Both the position numbers and the translations under genes were made by a program. A stretch of 64,000 nucleotides of DNA from a bacterium (lineage in GTDB: Bacteria > Pseudomonadota > Alphaproteobacteria > Sphingomonadales > Sphingomonadaceae). The notes below the pieces were generated by a model. The model was not told the origin of the DNA. It searched no databases and saw only the letters and a program-made list of their open reading frames with translations. The stretch covers positions 1-64,000 of the forward strand of contig JAVBXL010000050.1 in the NCBI GenBank assembly GCA_030824575.1, written 5' to 3'. Shown here one piece after another: positions 26,205 to 36,685 of the stretch (position 1 is the stretch's first letter; each line of letters opens with the position of its first letter).

Positions 26205-26897
26205 ATGCCGACCGAACATCTTTTCGCCACCGGGGTTGAGGCCGCCGCCGACATAGCCGCGCGCATCGCCACGATCCTGTCCGATGCGATCGCGCAGCGC
26301 GGGGTCGCCAGCATCGCCCTGTCGGGCGGCCGATCGCCCCGACCGGTGCTGGAGGCGCTGAGCCAGGTCGATCTCGACTGGGGCAAGGTCGTGGTGACGC
26401 TGGTCGACGAACGCTGGGTCGCGCCCGACAGCGCCGACAGCAATGAGAGACTGGTACGCGACACGCTGCTCAAGGGCGCGGCGGCGCAGGCGCGTTTCGT
26501 GCCGATGAAGACGCCAGCCGTGGACGCCTATGCCGGGCAGCTGGCGGTCGAGGCGGCTTTCGCCGACCTGCCCTGGCCGCTGGACATCATCCTGCTCGGC
26601 ATGGGCGATGACGGCCATACCGCCTCGCTCTTTCCGCTGGGCAAGGAACTGGCCGAGGGGCTGGCGAGCCAGGCGCTGACGATCGCGGCGACGCCCCCGG
26701 CCGCGCCGCATCAGCGTATGTCGCTGACAGCGCACGGGATTTTGCAGAGCCGCCATATCTTCCTGCAAATCAGCGGTGCGGGCAAGAAGGCGGTCTATGA
26801 CCGCGCGCTGGCGGGTGGTTCGATTGAAGAACTGCCGATCCGATTGGCGCTGTTGCAGGACGAAGTGCCGGTCGAGGTGTGGATCGCGGAAATCTAA
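26205..26897 (+). CDS. pgl: 6-phosphogluconolactonase
   Basis: The 230-residue DevB/SOL-type lactonase has IALSGGRSPRPVLEAL near the N-terminus, VTLVDERWVAPDSADSN and the catalytic LLGMGDDGHTASLFP. It ends with a C-terminal QISGAGKKAVYDRAL. It hydrolyses 6-phosphogluconolactone between zwf and edd. It is not in the zwf-edd-glk-eda operon (29.4-34.4 kb, opposite strand) but in a galE-ybaK-pgl run. A palindromic repeat follows 8 bases after its stop. Confidence 0.95.
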   Translation: MPTEHLFATGVEAAADIAARIATILSDAIAQRGVASIALSGGRSPRPVLEALSQVDLDWGKVVVTLVDERWVAPDSADSNERLVRDTLLKGAAAQARFVPMKTPAVDAYAGQLAVEAAFADLPWPLDIILLGMGDDGHTASLFPLGKELAEGLASQALTIAATPPAAPHQRMSLTAHGILQSRHIFLQISGAGKKAVYDRALAGGSIEELPIRLALLQDEVPVEVWIAEI

Positions 26898-26905
26898 TCT
26901 AAGAG

Positions 26906-26994
26906 CCGTTCGCCCTGAGCCTGTCGAAGGGCCTTTCTTTTCTTCCGATCTTCTAGAGGGAAACAGAGGGCTTCGACAGGCTCAGCCCGAATGG
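26906..26994. repeat. Palindromic intergenic repeat, CCGTTCG family, copy E
   Basis: It starts CCGTTCGCCCTGAGCCTGTC and ends GACAGGCTCAGCCCGAATGG, with arms pairing as reverse complements. It lies right after pgl between convergent genes and could serve as a transcription stop for both. Confidence 0.8.
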
Positions 26995-27026
26995 AAGATA
27001 AATGTGCGGATCAGGCCCAGATTGCA

Positions 27027-27290
27027 CTAATCTCGCACCTCATGTTTCGAAATCAGATAACGCCAAACGCCGACGGCGTTGATGATCAGCAGCGCGACAT
27101 TCTGCCAGCCTATCCCCTCGCTGTCCTTGTCGAGGAAACCCCAGCCGGTCAGCGCCATCGAAGATGTAACGAACAACACAAATGCCCATCCGGTTATGCG
27201 TCGCCCCAGGTTGAGCGATACCACTAGCGCGGCGATGGTCGCTGCGCCCGCACCATAATATTGCAAAGCGGTGAGCAGCATGATGTCCAT
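27027..27290 (-). CDS. Small hypothetical membrane protein
   Basis: A protein of about 87 residues with three hydrophobic segments (near residues 10-25, 33-48 and 63-78). A conserved-looking WQNVALLIINAVGVWRYLI pattern lies near the end. No soluble domain or enzymatic motif is visible, and I do not recognise the family. It is divergent from the aminotransferase gene; the start at 27290 (MDIMLL) is preferred to two residues upstream. Confidence 0.55.
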   Translation of the reverse strand: MDIMLLTALQYYGAGAATIAALVVSLNLGRRITGWAFVLFVTSSMALTGWGFLDKDSEGIGWQNVALLIINAVGVWRYLISKHEVRD

Positions 27291-27347
27291 GGCCATCGAA
27301 CGTCCCGGCTATCGACATGGTTGCGGCGCGGCTTTAGGCACGCCTGT

Positions 27348-28484
27348 ATGATCGCCGACATATCCCCCTTCCACGCCATCGCCATCAGCCGCGAAGCCCA
27401 TGCGCTCGAAGCGGCGGGCCGGTCCATCCTGCATATGGAGTTCGGCCAGCCGTCGACCGGTGCCCCCGCCGACGCCATCGCCATGGCGCATCATGTGCTG
27501 GACACCGAAGCGATGGGCTATTGGGAAAGCATGCCGCTCAAGCAACGGATCGCCCTCCATTATGGCGAGCGGCATGGCGTGGCGGTGGACCCCGAACAGA
27601 TTTTGCTGACCTGCGGCGCGTCGCCCGGCCTGGTGCTGGCGCTGACCTGCCTGTTCGCCCCGGGCGCGCGGGTGGCGACGGCGCGGCCGGGCTATGTCGC
27701 CTATCGCAATAATTTGAAGGCGCTGTATCTGGAGCCGGTCGAGGTCGCCTGCGGCCCCGCCGAACGCTATCAGATCAGCGCCGGCGCGCTGGCGGCGATC
27801 GATCCCGCACCGGACGGCCTGATCATCGCCAGCCCCGCCAATCCCACCGGCACGATCATCCCGGCGGACGAACTGGCGCGGATCGCGGCCGTGTGCGCGG
27901 ATCGCGACATCCGCATCATTTCCGATGAAATCTATCATGGCTTGAGCTTCGGCGAACCGGCCCACTCGATGCTGGAATATGCGCCCGACGCGGTGATCGT
28001 AAACAGCTTTTCCAAATATTACAGCATGGCCGGCTGGCGGCTGGGCTGGATCGTGGTGCCGCCCGCGCTGATCGACGCGGCGCGGGCGCGGATGGGCAAT
28101 CTGTTCCTGACCCCGCCGGTGCTGGCCCAGCGTGCCGGGCTGACCGCGTTCGATTGCACCGACGAACTTGAGGGGCATGTCGAAAGCTACCGCCGCAACC
28201 GGCAATTGCTGCTGGACGCCCTGCCCGCGCTGGGCCTGGCCAGCATCGCGCCGCCAGACGGCGCATTCTACATCTATGCCGACATCAGCCATCTGACCGA
28301 TGACAGCCTCGGCTTCTGCCAGAAACTGCTGCGCGACACCGGGGTCGCGACCGCGCCGGGGATCGATTTCGATCCCGTAGACGGCCACCGCTTCATCCGC
28401 TTCAGCTTCGCCGTGTCGACCGACCGGGTCGAGGATGCGATCGCGCGGATGGTGCCGTGGTTCGAGGCGCAGGGCGGACGTTAG
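27348..28484 (+). CDS. PLP-dependent class I/II aminotransferase
   Basis: The 378-residue fold-type I aminotransferase has LLTCGASPGLVLALTCL, ASPANPTGTIIPADEL and IISDEIYHGLSFGEP. The PLP-binding lysine lies in NSFSKYYSMAGWRLGWIV and the substrate-binding arginine in GHRFIRFSFA. It is an aspartate- or alanine-type aminotransferase; the amino donor cannot be fixed from motifs. The ATG at 27348 gives the family-typical start, while 29 upstream in-frame residues are probably leader sequence. It is monocistronic, followed by a repeat. Confidence 0.9.
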   Translation: MIADISPFHAIAISREAHALEAAGRSILHMEFGQPSTGAPADAIAMAHHVLDTEAMGYWESMPLKQRIALHYGERHGVAVDPEQILLTCGASPGLVLALTCLFAPGARVATARPGYVAYRNNLKALYLEPVEVACGPAERYQISAGALAAIDPAPDGLIIASPANPTGTIIPADELARIAAVCADRDIRIISDEIYHGLSFGEPAHSMLEYAPDAVIVNSFSKYYSMAGWRLGWIVVPPALIDAARARMGNLFLTPPVLAQRAGLTAFDCTDELEGHVESYRRNRQLLLDALPALGLASIAPPDGAFYIYADISHLTDDSLGFCQKLLRDTGVATAPGIDFDPVDGHRFIRFSFAVSTDRVEDAIARMVPWFEAQGGR

Positions 28485-28521
28485 AGTGGTGGCGATAGGT
28501 ATAGGTAAACGACATCTCAGA

Positions 28522-28620
28522 CATCGTCATGCTGAACGCGTTTCAGCATCTATCGTGCCCCATAACCCATTGCTCTATCTAGCGAAATGGACCCTGAAAC
28601 AAGTTCAGGGTGACGATGGT
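28522..28620. repeat. Palindromic repeat with CATCGTCA ends
   Basis: It starts CATCGTCATGCTGAACGCG and ends CAAGTTCAGGGTGACGATGG; the outer TCGTCA/TGACGA and internal CTGAAC/GTTCAG segments pair. It lies between the convergent aminotransferase and lipoprotein genes and resembles the copies of a second family at 11385, 24645 and 31013 in organisation but not in core sequence. Confidence 0.6.
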
Positions 28621-28674
28621 TAAGAGGTCCGCCTTTGGTCGGTGGCAGACCTACCAATTCGGCAGACGCTTCCC

Positions 28675-29196
28675 TTAAGGCTGCGGCAGGCGGGCCTTCA
28701 TGGCGTCGATGCGGTCATTCTGCTGGTCCACCAGCGCCAGCGCCGCGCTGCGGGCGGCGTCGATGTCTTCAAGGCCGCCCGCTGCCTTACCGTCAGCCAC
28801 GGCGTTGCTGCGCGTGACATAGAGGGTGTCGAGGCTGGCGAGCGCCGATACGCTGTCGTTGCGCGCGGATTCGAGTGAACTGATCGCGACCTGCGCCGCG
28901 ACCCAGGCGTCGCTGGATACGCTCGCGCCCTTCGCTGCGCCAACCGCCCGGTCGGCGCGCGCATAGGCTGCGTCGAAGGCGGCGGCACCCTTGTCCGCCT
29001 GCGCGACATGGCGGGTGATTTCCGCCGACAGCGCCGCGTCGGCCGGCACAGGCGCGGCGGGCGGCGCGACAGTCGCCACCGGCGCACTCTCGATCGGCCG
29101 CTTGGCGAGCGAAGGATAGCTTTGCGGCGCCCCCGCACAACCGGACAGGAACAGGGCCAGGGCGGTGAGGAGGCGGCGCGGTGTCATGGCTTTCAT
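28675..29196 (-). CDS. Hypothetical lipoprotein with coiled-coil-like helices
   Basis: The 173-residue precursor has a lipoprotein signal (RRLLTALALFLSGC then AGAPQ), so the mature protein would start at a lipidated cysteine near residue 20. A proline/alanine-rich linker and an alanine-rich helical region of about 120 residues follow (AAFDAAYARADRAVGAAKG, VAISSLESARNDSVSALASL). No enzymatic motif is visible; an envelope structural role is a guess. Codon usage fits neighbours. Confidence 0.65.
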   Translation of the reverse strand: MKAMTPRRLLTALALFLSGCAGAPQSYPSLAKRPIESAPVATVAPPAAPVPADAALSAEITRHVAQADKGAAAFDAAYARADRAVGAAKGASVSSDAWVAAQVAISSLESARNDSVSALASLDTLYVTRSNAVADGKAAGGLEDIDAARSAALALVDQQNDRIDAMKARLPQP

Positions 29197-29272
29197 CTAG
29201 GGCCGCGAGCGATCAGGCGCAATGGCGTGCGCGCCCTCACCATCCGGTTGACGCCCGGATTTACACTATTTT

Positions 29273-29377
29273 CCGTTCGCTTCGAGCGTAGTCGAGAAGC
29301 GGTCAGCGCGGTACTGCCTTTTCGCTTCGCTGAACTTGGCTTTGCCTCGTTTCTCGACTTCGCTCGAAACGAACGGA
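29273..29377. repeat. Palindromic intergenic repeat, CCGTTCG family, copy B
   Basis: It starts CCGTTCGCTTCGAGCGTAG and ends TCGCTCGAAACGAACGG. It lies just downstream of eda, the last gene of the Entner-Doudoroff operon, and upstream of the lipoprotein gene on the same strand, so it may act as an operon-end hairpin. Confidence 0.82.
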
Positions 29378-29398
29378 CCATAGGTAAAGCTATTCAAA

Positions 29399-30019
29399 TC
29401 ATCGCGGCAGCGCGGCGGCTTCGCGCGCCAGCGCCTCGATCTTCTCTGCGTCCACCGGCCCCTTGGGCACGACCCAGCTGCCGCCGACGCATTTGATGAA
29501 GGGCTGCGCCAGCCATTCGGGCGCGTTTTGCGGCGTGATGCCGCCGGTCGGGCAGAAGCGCGCCGTGTGCAGCGGCGCGGCCAGCGCCTTCAACGCCGGC
29601 ATGCCGCCCGATGTTTCGGCGGGGAAGAATTTGAAGTGGGTCAGGCCCATGTCCATCCCGCGCATGATGTCGGCGGCGGTGGCGGTGCCGGGCAGGAAGG
29701 GGATTTTGGCGGCGATCGCCGCCTTGCCCAGCGGCTTGGTGAGGCCGGGGCTGACGATAAAGCGCGCTCCCGCCTCCATCGCCGCGTCCAGTTGCGCCGT
29801 GTTGAGCACCGTGCCCGCGCCGACCACCGCGCCCTCGACCTTGCTCATTTCGCGGATCACGTCCAGCGCGGCGGGGGTGCGCAGCGTCACTTCCAGCGCG
29901 GGCAGGCCGCCCGCGACCAGCGCGCGCGCGATCGTCAGCGCGTCCTCGACCCTGTCCACCACCAGCACCGGGATCACCGGGGCCAGTTCCATCACCTGTT
30001 CGACGGTCAACTTGCTCAT
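29399..30019 (-). CDS. eda: 2-dehydro-3-deoxy-6-phosphogluconate aldolase
   Basis: The 206-residue aldolase has IPVLVVDRVEDALTIARALVAGG, ALEVTLRTPAALDVI, GAGTVLN and ARFIVSPGL. The Schiff-base lysine is in LTHFKFFPAETSGG. It cleaves KDPG to pyruvate and glyceraldehyde 3-phosphate. It is the last gene of the zwf-edd-glk-eda operon, beginning one base after the glk stop. I start at 30019 because the upstream residues are non-family. Confidence 0.96.
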   Translation of the reverse strand: MSKLTVEQVMELAPVIPVLVVDRVEDALTIARALVAGGLPALEVTLRTPAALDVIREMSKVEGAVVGAGTVLNTAQLDAAMEAGARFIVSPGLTKPLGKAAIAAKIPFLPGTATAADIMRGMDMGLTHFKFFPAETSGGMPALKALAAPLHTARFCPTGGITPQNAPEWLAQPFIKCVGGSWVVPKGPVDAEKIEALAREAAALPR

Positions 30020-30020
30020 T

Positions 30021-30989
30021 TTATTTCTCCCGAAACGCTGCGGCGGCCCCGAACAGGCCGATTTCATCATGAATGGCCATGCGGATCGGCACGGTCGCCA
30101 TCAGGCTTTCGAACCGGCCCTTGGCCTTGAAACGGGTGTGGAAACCGCTGTGCGGCAGAAAATCACGCATCCGCTGGGTCAGGCCGCCGGCCAACACGAC
30201 GCCATGCGGCCCATGGGCCAGCGCCAGGTCGCCAGCGATCGATCCGTAGCAGAGGCAGAAGCGCTCCAGCGCGGAGCGCGCGAAGGAATCGCTGCCGTCA
30301 AGCGCGGCCTGCCACAATTCGGGGTCTTCCATCAGCACGACGCGGTCATGACCGATCGTGCCCAGCGCCTTGTAGATATAGTTGAGGCCCGGCCCGGACA
30401 CGATCCGTTCGGTCGATACGCGCAGGAATTTGTCGCGCAGATAGGAAAGGATCTTTTCCTCGATGGGGTCGAGCGGCGCGAAGTCGAGATGGCCGCCCTC
30501 CGTCGCGATGACATGGGGATGGCCCTGGTCATAGGCGATCAGGGCGACGCCGAGGCCCGTGCCCGGCCCCAGGATGGTGACGCCGCCATCGGTGGGAAAG
30601 GGTTTGTCCTCACCGAACAGCAGCGGCAGATTTTCGTCCGGCAGGCGCGACACGGCATGGGCCACCGCCTCGAAATCATTGACCAGCCGCACCGTATCGA
30701 CGCCAATGTCGGCGGCCAGCGTATCGGCGCGGATCACCCAGCTGCTGTTGGTCAGCTTGATGACGTCGCGCCCGATCGCGGTGGCGAAGGCGATCGAGGC
30801 CGCCCTTGGCAGGGCACCGTCGGCCTTCTCGTCCTCGGCGAAGGCGGCCCAGCAGGCCTGGAGGCTGGGATAGTCGGCCACCTTATATTTGCGCACGGTG
30901 CCGAGAGTCGGCACGCCCTTCGCGTCGAGCGACGCGCGGGCGAAACGGGCGTTGGTCCCGCCGATATCGGCGGCGATGATGTCGGTCAT
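30021..30989 (-). CDS. glk: Glucokinase
   Basis: The 322-residue kinase starts MTDIIAADIGGTNARFARAS, the ATP-binding phosphate-1 motif. It contains LVNDFEAVAHAV with the catalytic aspartate, ILGPGTGLGVALI, ATEGGHLDFAP and GGLTQRM. It phosphorylates glucose to glucose 6-phosphate, feeding zwf. In the operon it sits between edd (113 bases away, across a repeat) and eda (one base). Confidence 0.95.
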   Translation of the reverse strand: MTDIIAADIGGTNARFARASLDAKGVPTLGTVRKYKVADYPSLQACWAAFAEDEKADGALPRAASIAFATAIGRDVIKLTNSSWVIRADTLAADIGVDTVRLVNDFEAVAHAVSRLPDENLPLLFGEDKPFPTDGGVTILGPGTGLGVALIAYDQGHPHVIATEGGHLDFAPLDPIEEKILSYLRDKFLRVSTERIVSGPGLNYIYKALGTIGHDRVVLMEDPELWQAALDGSDSFARSALERFCLCYGSIAGDLALAHGPHGVVLAGGLTQRMRDFLPHSGFHTRFKAKGRFESLMATVPIRMAIHDEIGLFGAAAAFREK

Positions 30990-31012
30990 CAGGGCATCCA
31001 ATTCTCTTGTGG

Positions 31013-31095
31013 CCGTCATCCCAGCGAAGGCTGGGATCTCATGAGGCAAGGGCGCGCCCTATCGCCTGAGATGCCAGCCTTCGCTGGCATGACGG
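31013..31095. repeat. Inverted repeat in the edd-glk gap
   Basis: It begins CCGTCATCCCAGCGAAGGCT and ends GCCTTCGCTGGCATGACGG; outer arms of about 28 bases are near reverse complements. It fills the edd-glk intergenic region inside the operon and could modulate transcript stability or partial termination. Confidence 0.8.
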
Positions 31096-31102
31096 TGTTA
31101 TT

Positions 31103-32921
<1,819 letters not shown>

Positions 32922-32929
<8 letters not shown>

Positions 32930-34403
32930 GCCAGCTGGCTCCGTCACGTTCGATAAGGGCAATGGCCGAAGACGGCCCCCAGTTCCCGGAAGAATAGGCC
33001 GACACCTTCATGTTCGCCTCTTTCCATCCGTCGATGATCGAATCGATCCACGTCCATTGCGCCTCCACTTCGTCGCGGCGCACGAACAGGGTCTGGTCGC
33101 CGACCAGCAGGTCCAGGATCAGCCGTTCATAGGCGATGCGGCGGCGCTGCCCGGCAAAGGCGGCGGTCAGCGACACGTCCAGCGTCACCTCGTCCAGCTT
33201 CACCTGCCGTTCCAGCCCCGGCCTTTTGCTCATAATGGTCAGGCGGATATATTCCTCCGGCTGCAACCGGATGACCAAAGTATTGGCCTCCAGTCCAGAA
33301 CCGCCGCCTGAACCCGAACCCTGGCCATCGCGGCCGAAGATCGAATGGCGCACCGGCTTGAAACGAATCATGATTTCGGACTGGCGCGCCGGCATCCGCT
33401 TGCCGGTGCGCAGGTAGAAGGGCACCCCCTGCCAGCGCCAATTGTCGATATAGGCTTTCAATGCCACGAACGTCTCGGTGTCGGATGGCTGGCCCAGTTC
33501 GTCGGCATAGCCGGTGACGATCTGCCCGCCGACCGCGCCCGGCGTATATTGGCCGCGCACGCTCAGATGCTTGACCGTCTCAGCCGTCATCGGGCGGAGC
33601 GACCGCAGCGCCTTCACCTTCTCGTCGCGCACCGCGGTCGGGTCCATCCGTGCGGGCGGCTCCATCGCGATGATCGACAGTATCTGGAGCATGTGGTTCT
33701 GCACCATGTCGCGCAGCGCGCCGACCCCGTCATAATAGGAAACGCGGCCTTCCAGCCCCACCGTCTCGCCCACGGTGATCTGCACATGGTCGATCGCCGT
33801 CGTGTTCCACAGCGGTTCGAACATCACGTTGCCAAAGCGCAGCGCGAGCAGGTTCTGGACCGTTTCCTTGCCCAGATAATGATCGACGCGGAAAATCTGG
33901 TCTTCGGCGAACAGCGCGCCGATTCCATCATTCACCTGGCGGGACGAGGCCAGATCCTTGCCGATCGGCTTTTCCATCGCGATCCGGGTGTGCGGCGTGA
34001 TGAGGCCCGCCTCGCTAAGCCCCTGCGCGGTCGGCGCGAACAACGACGGCGGGGTCGACAGATAGACCGACAGGCCGCGTTCCAGCCGCCCGTCGATCCG
34101 CTCGGCCAGTTTCGCGAATTGTTCGGCATTGCCGGCATCGACCGGCTGATAGCCGATCAGGGCGACGAACCGCTCCGCGCGCTCCGCATCATAACGGTCG
34201 GCTGGCAGGAACTGGTGCAGCGCGGCGTCGACTTCCTTGCGAAAGGCATCGTCGTCCATATCCGAGCGGCCCGACGCCACGATCAGGAAGTCGTCGGGCA
34301 GCAACCCGTCCGACAGAAGATTGTAGAGCGATGGGAAGATCATGCGGCGGGCCAGGTCACCCGTGGCGCCAAATAACAGGAACGTAGCAGACGGCTCGGT
34401 CAA
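32922..34403 (-). CDS. zwf: Glucose-6-phosphate dehydrogenase
   Basis: The 493-residue enzyme begins with [18 protein letters not shown] (NADP motif) and has the substrate-binding motif [21 protein letters not shown] with the active-site histidine. [15 protein letters not shown] and a C-terminal [16 protein letters not shown] follow. It oxidises glucose 6-phosphate to 6-phosphogluconolactone and heads the operon. A well-formed promoter lies 50-78 bases upstream. Confidence 0.97.
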
Positions 34404-34453
34404 AGGATGGTCCTTCTCCGTTTGAAGATTGTCTATGTCTGCACGAAGCCGCC

Positions 34454-34481
34454 CTTATAGCGGTCGCGGATCGTTACGCAA
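34454..34481 (-). promoter_or_regulatory. Probable zwf operon promoter
   Basis: On the minus strand TTGCGT (34481-34476) and TATAAG (34459-34454) form -35 and -10 elements with a 16-base spacer, placed about 50 bases upstream of the zwf ATG. This is the only good housekeeping-like promoter in the intergenic region shared with the divergent hydrolase. Confidence 0.55.
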
Positions 34482-34687
34482 GAAGGCTATCGTCCAAGTC
34501 GCCGCGCGGCAACAAGATGACGCGAAAAGGCGGAAAAGTGGCGGGAACTTCCCCGGCCGTCGCGCGATTGAAGGGCTGTATATGCCGAAGGGGCCGATCA
34601 CCCGATGGCATGATCGCTGCACGATGGGTAGGCCTGACGGCCTGCCGCCACCCTATTCCAATCCACAAAAAATCAGGAGAATGTCTG

Positions 34688-35509
34688 ATGGCCCAGGTCG
34701 CAACCCGCGATGGCGCGTCGCTGCACGTCAAGGATATGGGCGATGGCCCGCCGGTCGTGCTGATCCATGGCTGGCCGCTGACCGGCGACATGTGGGAATA
34801 TCAGACGCTGACGTTGCTGGAGGCGGGTTATCGCGTCATCACATATGACCGCCGCGGCTTTGGCCATAGCAGCCATCCGGCCACCGGCTATGACTATGAT
34901 GTCTTCGCCGACGATCTCGCCGATGTGCTCGACCATCTCGACCTGCAACAGGCCGCGCTGATCGGCTTCTCGATGGGTGGTGGCGAAATCGCCCGTTATC
35001 TGTCGCGCCATGGTACCGGACGGATCGCCCGCGTCGCGCTGGTGGCGTCGGTCGTACCCTATCTGTTGCAAGACGACAGCAATCCCGATGGCGTGGCTAT
35101 CGGTGTGTTGCAGGACATGAAGGACCAAGTGCGCAAGGACCGGTTCGCCTTCCTCCAGAGCTTCGCCAAGACCTTCTATGGCGTCGGCTGGGTCACCAGC
35201 CCGGTTAGCCAGGGCCTACTCGACTGGAGCTTCATCCTGGGCGTGATGGCCAGCCCCAAGGCGACGATCGACTGCGTGGATGCCTTCGGCCAGACCGATT
35301 TCCGCGGCGACCTGGCCGCCTTCACCATACCCACGCTCATCATCCATGGCACTGCGGACAAGACGGTGCCGATCGATCCTACCGGCCGCGCCGCCGCGGC
35401 TGGCATCCCCCATGCGACCTTCATCGAATATGAGGGTGAACCGCATGGCCTGTTCGCCACCGTGCCAGACCGGCTCAACGCCGATCTGATCGATTTTCTG
35501 GGAGGCTAA
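34688..35509 (+). CDS. Alpha/beta hydrolase (chloroperoxidase/esterase-like)
   Basis: The 273-residue protein has the oxyanion HGWPLTGDMWEYQ, the nucleophile elbow IGFSMGGGEIARYLSRHG, the acid strand TLIIHGTADKTVPIDPTGR and a histidine in EYEGEPHGLFAT. This combination matches cofactor-free chloroperoxidase/arylesterase hydrolases. The AGGAGA at 34676 favours the nearby ATGs; I chose 34688 because it begins the family sequence. It ends within the 3' end of the convergent MerC-like gene. Confidence 0.88.
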   Translation: MAQVATRDGASLHVKDMGDGPPVVLIHGWPLTGDMWEYQTLTLLEAGYRVITYDRRGFGHSSHPATGYDYDVFADDLADVLDHLDLQQAALIGFSMGGGEIARYLSRHGTGRIARVALVASVVPYLLQDDSNPDGVAIGVLQDMKDQVRKDRFAFLQSFAKTFYGVGWVTSPVSQGLLDWSFILGVMASPKATIDCVDAFGQTDFRGDLAAFTIPTLIIHGTADKTVPIDPTGRAAAAGIPHATFIEYEGEPHGLFATVPDRLNADLIDFLGG

Positions 35510-35775
35510 GCCTTGGCGATCAGGGTGCAGCCCCGTCGCCAGCCCTGCCCCAGCGCGAACAGGCTGGTCGGCACCGCCAGCGCCAGCATGACGAGGTGGA
35601 ATGATTCGCCCGGATCGATGCGGCTGGCGAAAGCAGGGAGCAGCGCGAACAGCAAAGGCAGGCCCAGACAGTGCAGCGTGCAAAGCGACGAGGCGCAGAG
35701 CGCGAAACCATCGAGCAACCCCGTGTGCTTGGGCAGGGATTCCCCGCTTTCCCGTCGATCGTCGCAAGCCGCCAT
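35506..35775 (-). CDS. MerC-like small membrane protein
   Basis: The 89-residue protein contains LCTLHCLGLPLLFALLPAF, the cysteine pair and hydrophobic layout of MerC-domain membrane proteins, and LFALGQGWRRGC near the end. MerC was first described for mercury uptake, but chromosomal MerC-domain proteins are often linked to metal uptake. It overlaps the convergent hydrolase by 4 bases. The start is uncertain (35775 or an upstream methionine at 35799); a palindrome overlaps the upstream choice, which favours 35775. Confidence 0.6.
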   Translation of the reverse strand: MAACDDRRESGESLPKHTGLLDGFALCASSLCTLHCLGLPLLFALLPAFASRIDPGESFHLVMLALAVPTSLFALGQGWRRGCTLIAKA

Positions 35776-35785
35776 GACAAATCCC

Positions 35786-35802
35786 GTATGATATAACATT
35801 AC
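35786..35802 (-). promoter_or_regulatory. Possible Zur-type operator upstream of the MerC-like gene
   Basis: On the minus strand the sequence reads GTAATGTTATATCATAC, with an ATG-N6-CAT core centred on an A/T-rich middle. It is close in shape to proteobacterial Zur boxes (ATGTTATAACAT cores), and it lies 11 bases upstream of the preferred start. A zinc-uptake role would fit. The match is by eye. Confidence 0.4.
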
Positions 35803-35928
35803 ATATACGCGTCGCATGTGGGCTGGCGGCGTGGGGCTGTCAACCGGGCCGGGACGACTTTTGCGCCTCTTGCCGATTTTCGGCTGGACGCCCGCGTCGG
35901 ATTTTGTCATCTGGCCGTCACCAGCCGT

Positions 35929-36013
35929 GCGGGCGTGGTGAAACTGGTAGACGCGCCGGACTCAAAATCCGGTTCCGCAAGGAGTGTCGGTTCGATTCCG
36001 ACCGCCCGCACCA
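35929..36013 (+). tRNA. tRNA-Leu (CAA)
   Basis: The 85-nt gene opens GCGGGCG, pairs with CGCCCGC before an encoded ACCA end, and has the TTCGATTC T-loop. The long variable arm (about 14 nt) identifies a class II tRNA. The anticodon stem CCGGA/TCCGG encloses a loop with CAA, giving Leu. Confidence 0.95.
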
Positions 36014-36075
36014 CGGCTTTCTGGCCGAACCCTGCTGCTGAGGGCGAACCGCCCTTCCTGCCGATAACCGCGCGC

Positions 36076-36672
36076 TTACGCCCCCATCGCCTTGACCGCG
36101 CCCTTATGCGCCTTGGCGTTGTGGACATAATGATCCACCCCCTCGCGCATGTCGATCAGCGCCGCGTCGGACAGGTCGCGCATATATTTGGCCGGCCGCC
36201 CCGCCCAGAGTTGGCGATGCAGCACCGTCTTGCCGGGCGACAACAACGCGCCCGCCGCCAGCATCGCGTCGCTTTCCACCGTGCATCCGCTCATCACGAT
36301 CGCGCCAAGCCCCACGAACGCCCGATCCTGCAACAAGCAGCCATGGATCATCGCCATATGGCCGATCAGCACATCCTCGCCGATGATTGCGGGCCATCCG
36401 TCGGCCGGGCGGCCATCGGCGCGGTCGCCGGGGCTGTCGCAATGAATGACCGTGCCGTCCTGAACATTGCTACGCGCGCCAATCCGCACGCGGTTCACGT
36501 CGCCGCGGATGACGCAATTATACCAGATGCTGGCATCCTCGCCGATCTCGACATCGCCGACGATGCGGCATCCCGGCGCGATGAAGGCGCTGGGGTGGAT
36601 GACCGGCGTCTTGCCGTTGAAAGGGATAATGCTGGCGCCAGGATGAGCATCGGAATGGACGGAGCCGGTCAC
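36076..36672 (-). CDS. Gamma carbonic anhydrase family protein
   Basis: The 198-residue protein has left-handed beta-helix hexapeptide repeats (VIHPSAFIAPGCRIVGDVEIGEDASIW), then RGDVNRVRIGARSNVQDGTVIHC and IGEDVLIGHMAMIHGCLLQD. The metal histidines are in the IHC, IGHMAMIHG positions, and GLGAIVMSGC follows. Gamma carbonic anhydrases hydrate CO2, but many family members have no shown activity. It is encoded 63 bases after tRNA-Leu on the opposite strand, next to the fused spermidine synthase-like gene. Confidence 0.9.
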   Translation of the reverse strand: MTGSVHSDAHPGASIIPFNGKTPVIHPSAFIAPGCRIVGDVEIGEDASIWYNCVIRGDVNRVRIGARSNVQDGTVIHCDSPGDRADGRPADGWPAIIGEDVLIGHMAMIHGCLLQDRAFVGLGAIVMSGCTVESDAMLAAGALLSPGKTVLHRQLWAGRPAKYMRDLSDAALIDMREGVDHYVHNAKAHKGAVKAMGA

Positions 36673-36685
36673 GGCGTCTCTCCTC

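Noticed and set aside
35506-35910. Longer MerC-like protein with 45 more N-terminal residues
   Set aside because: The extra residues are basic and proline-rich without a domain, and they are encoded across the putative operator and promoter.
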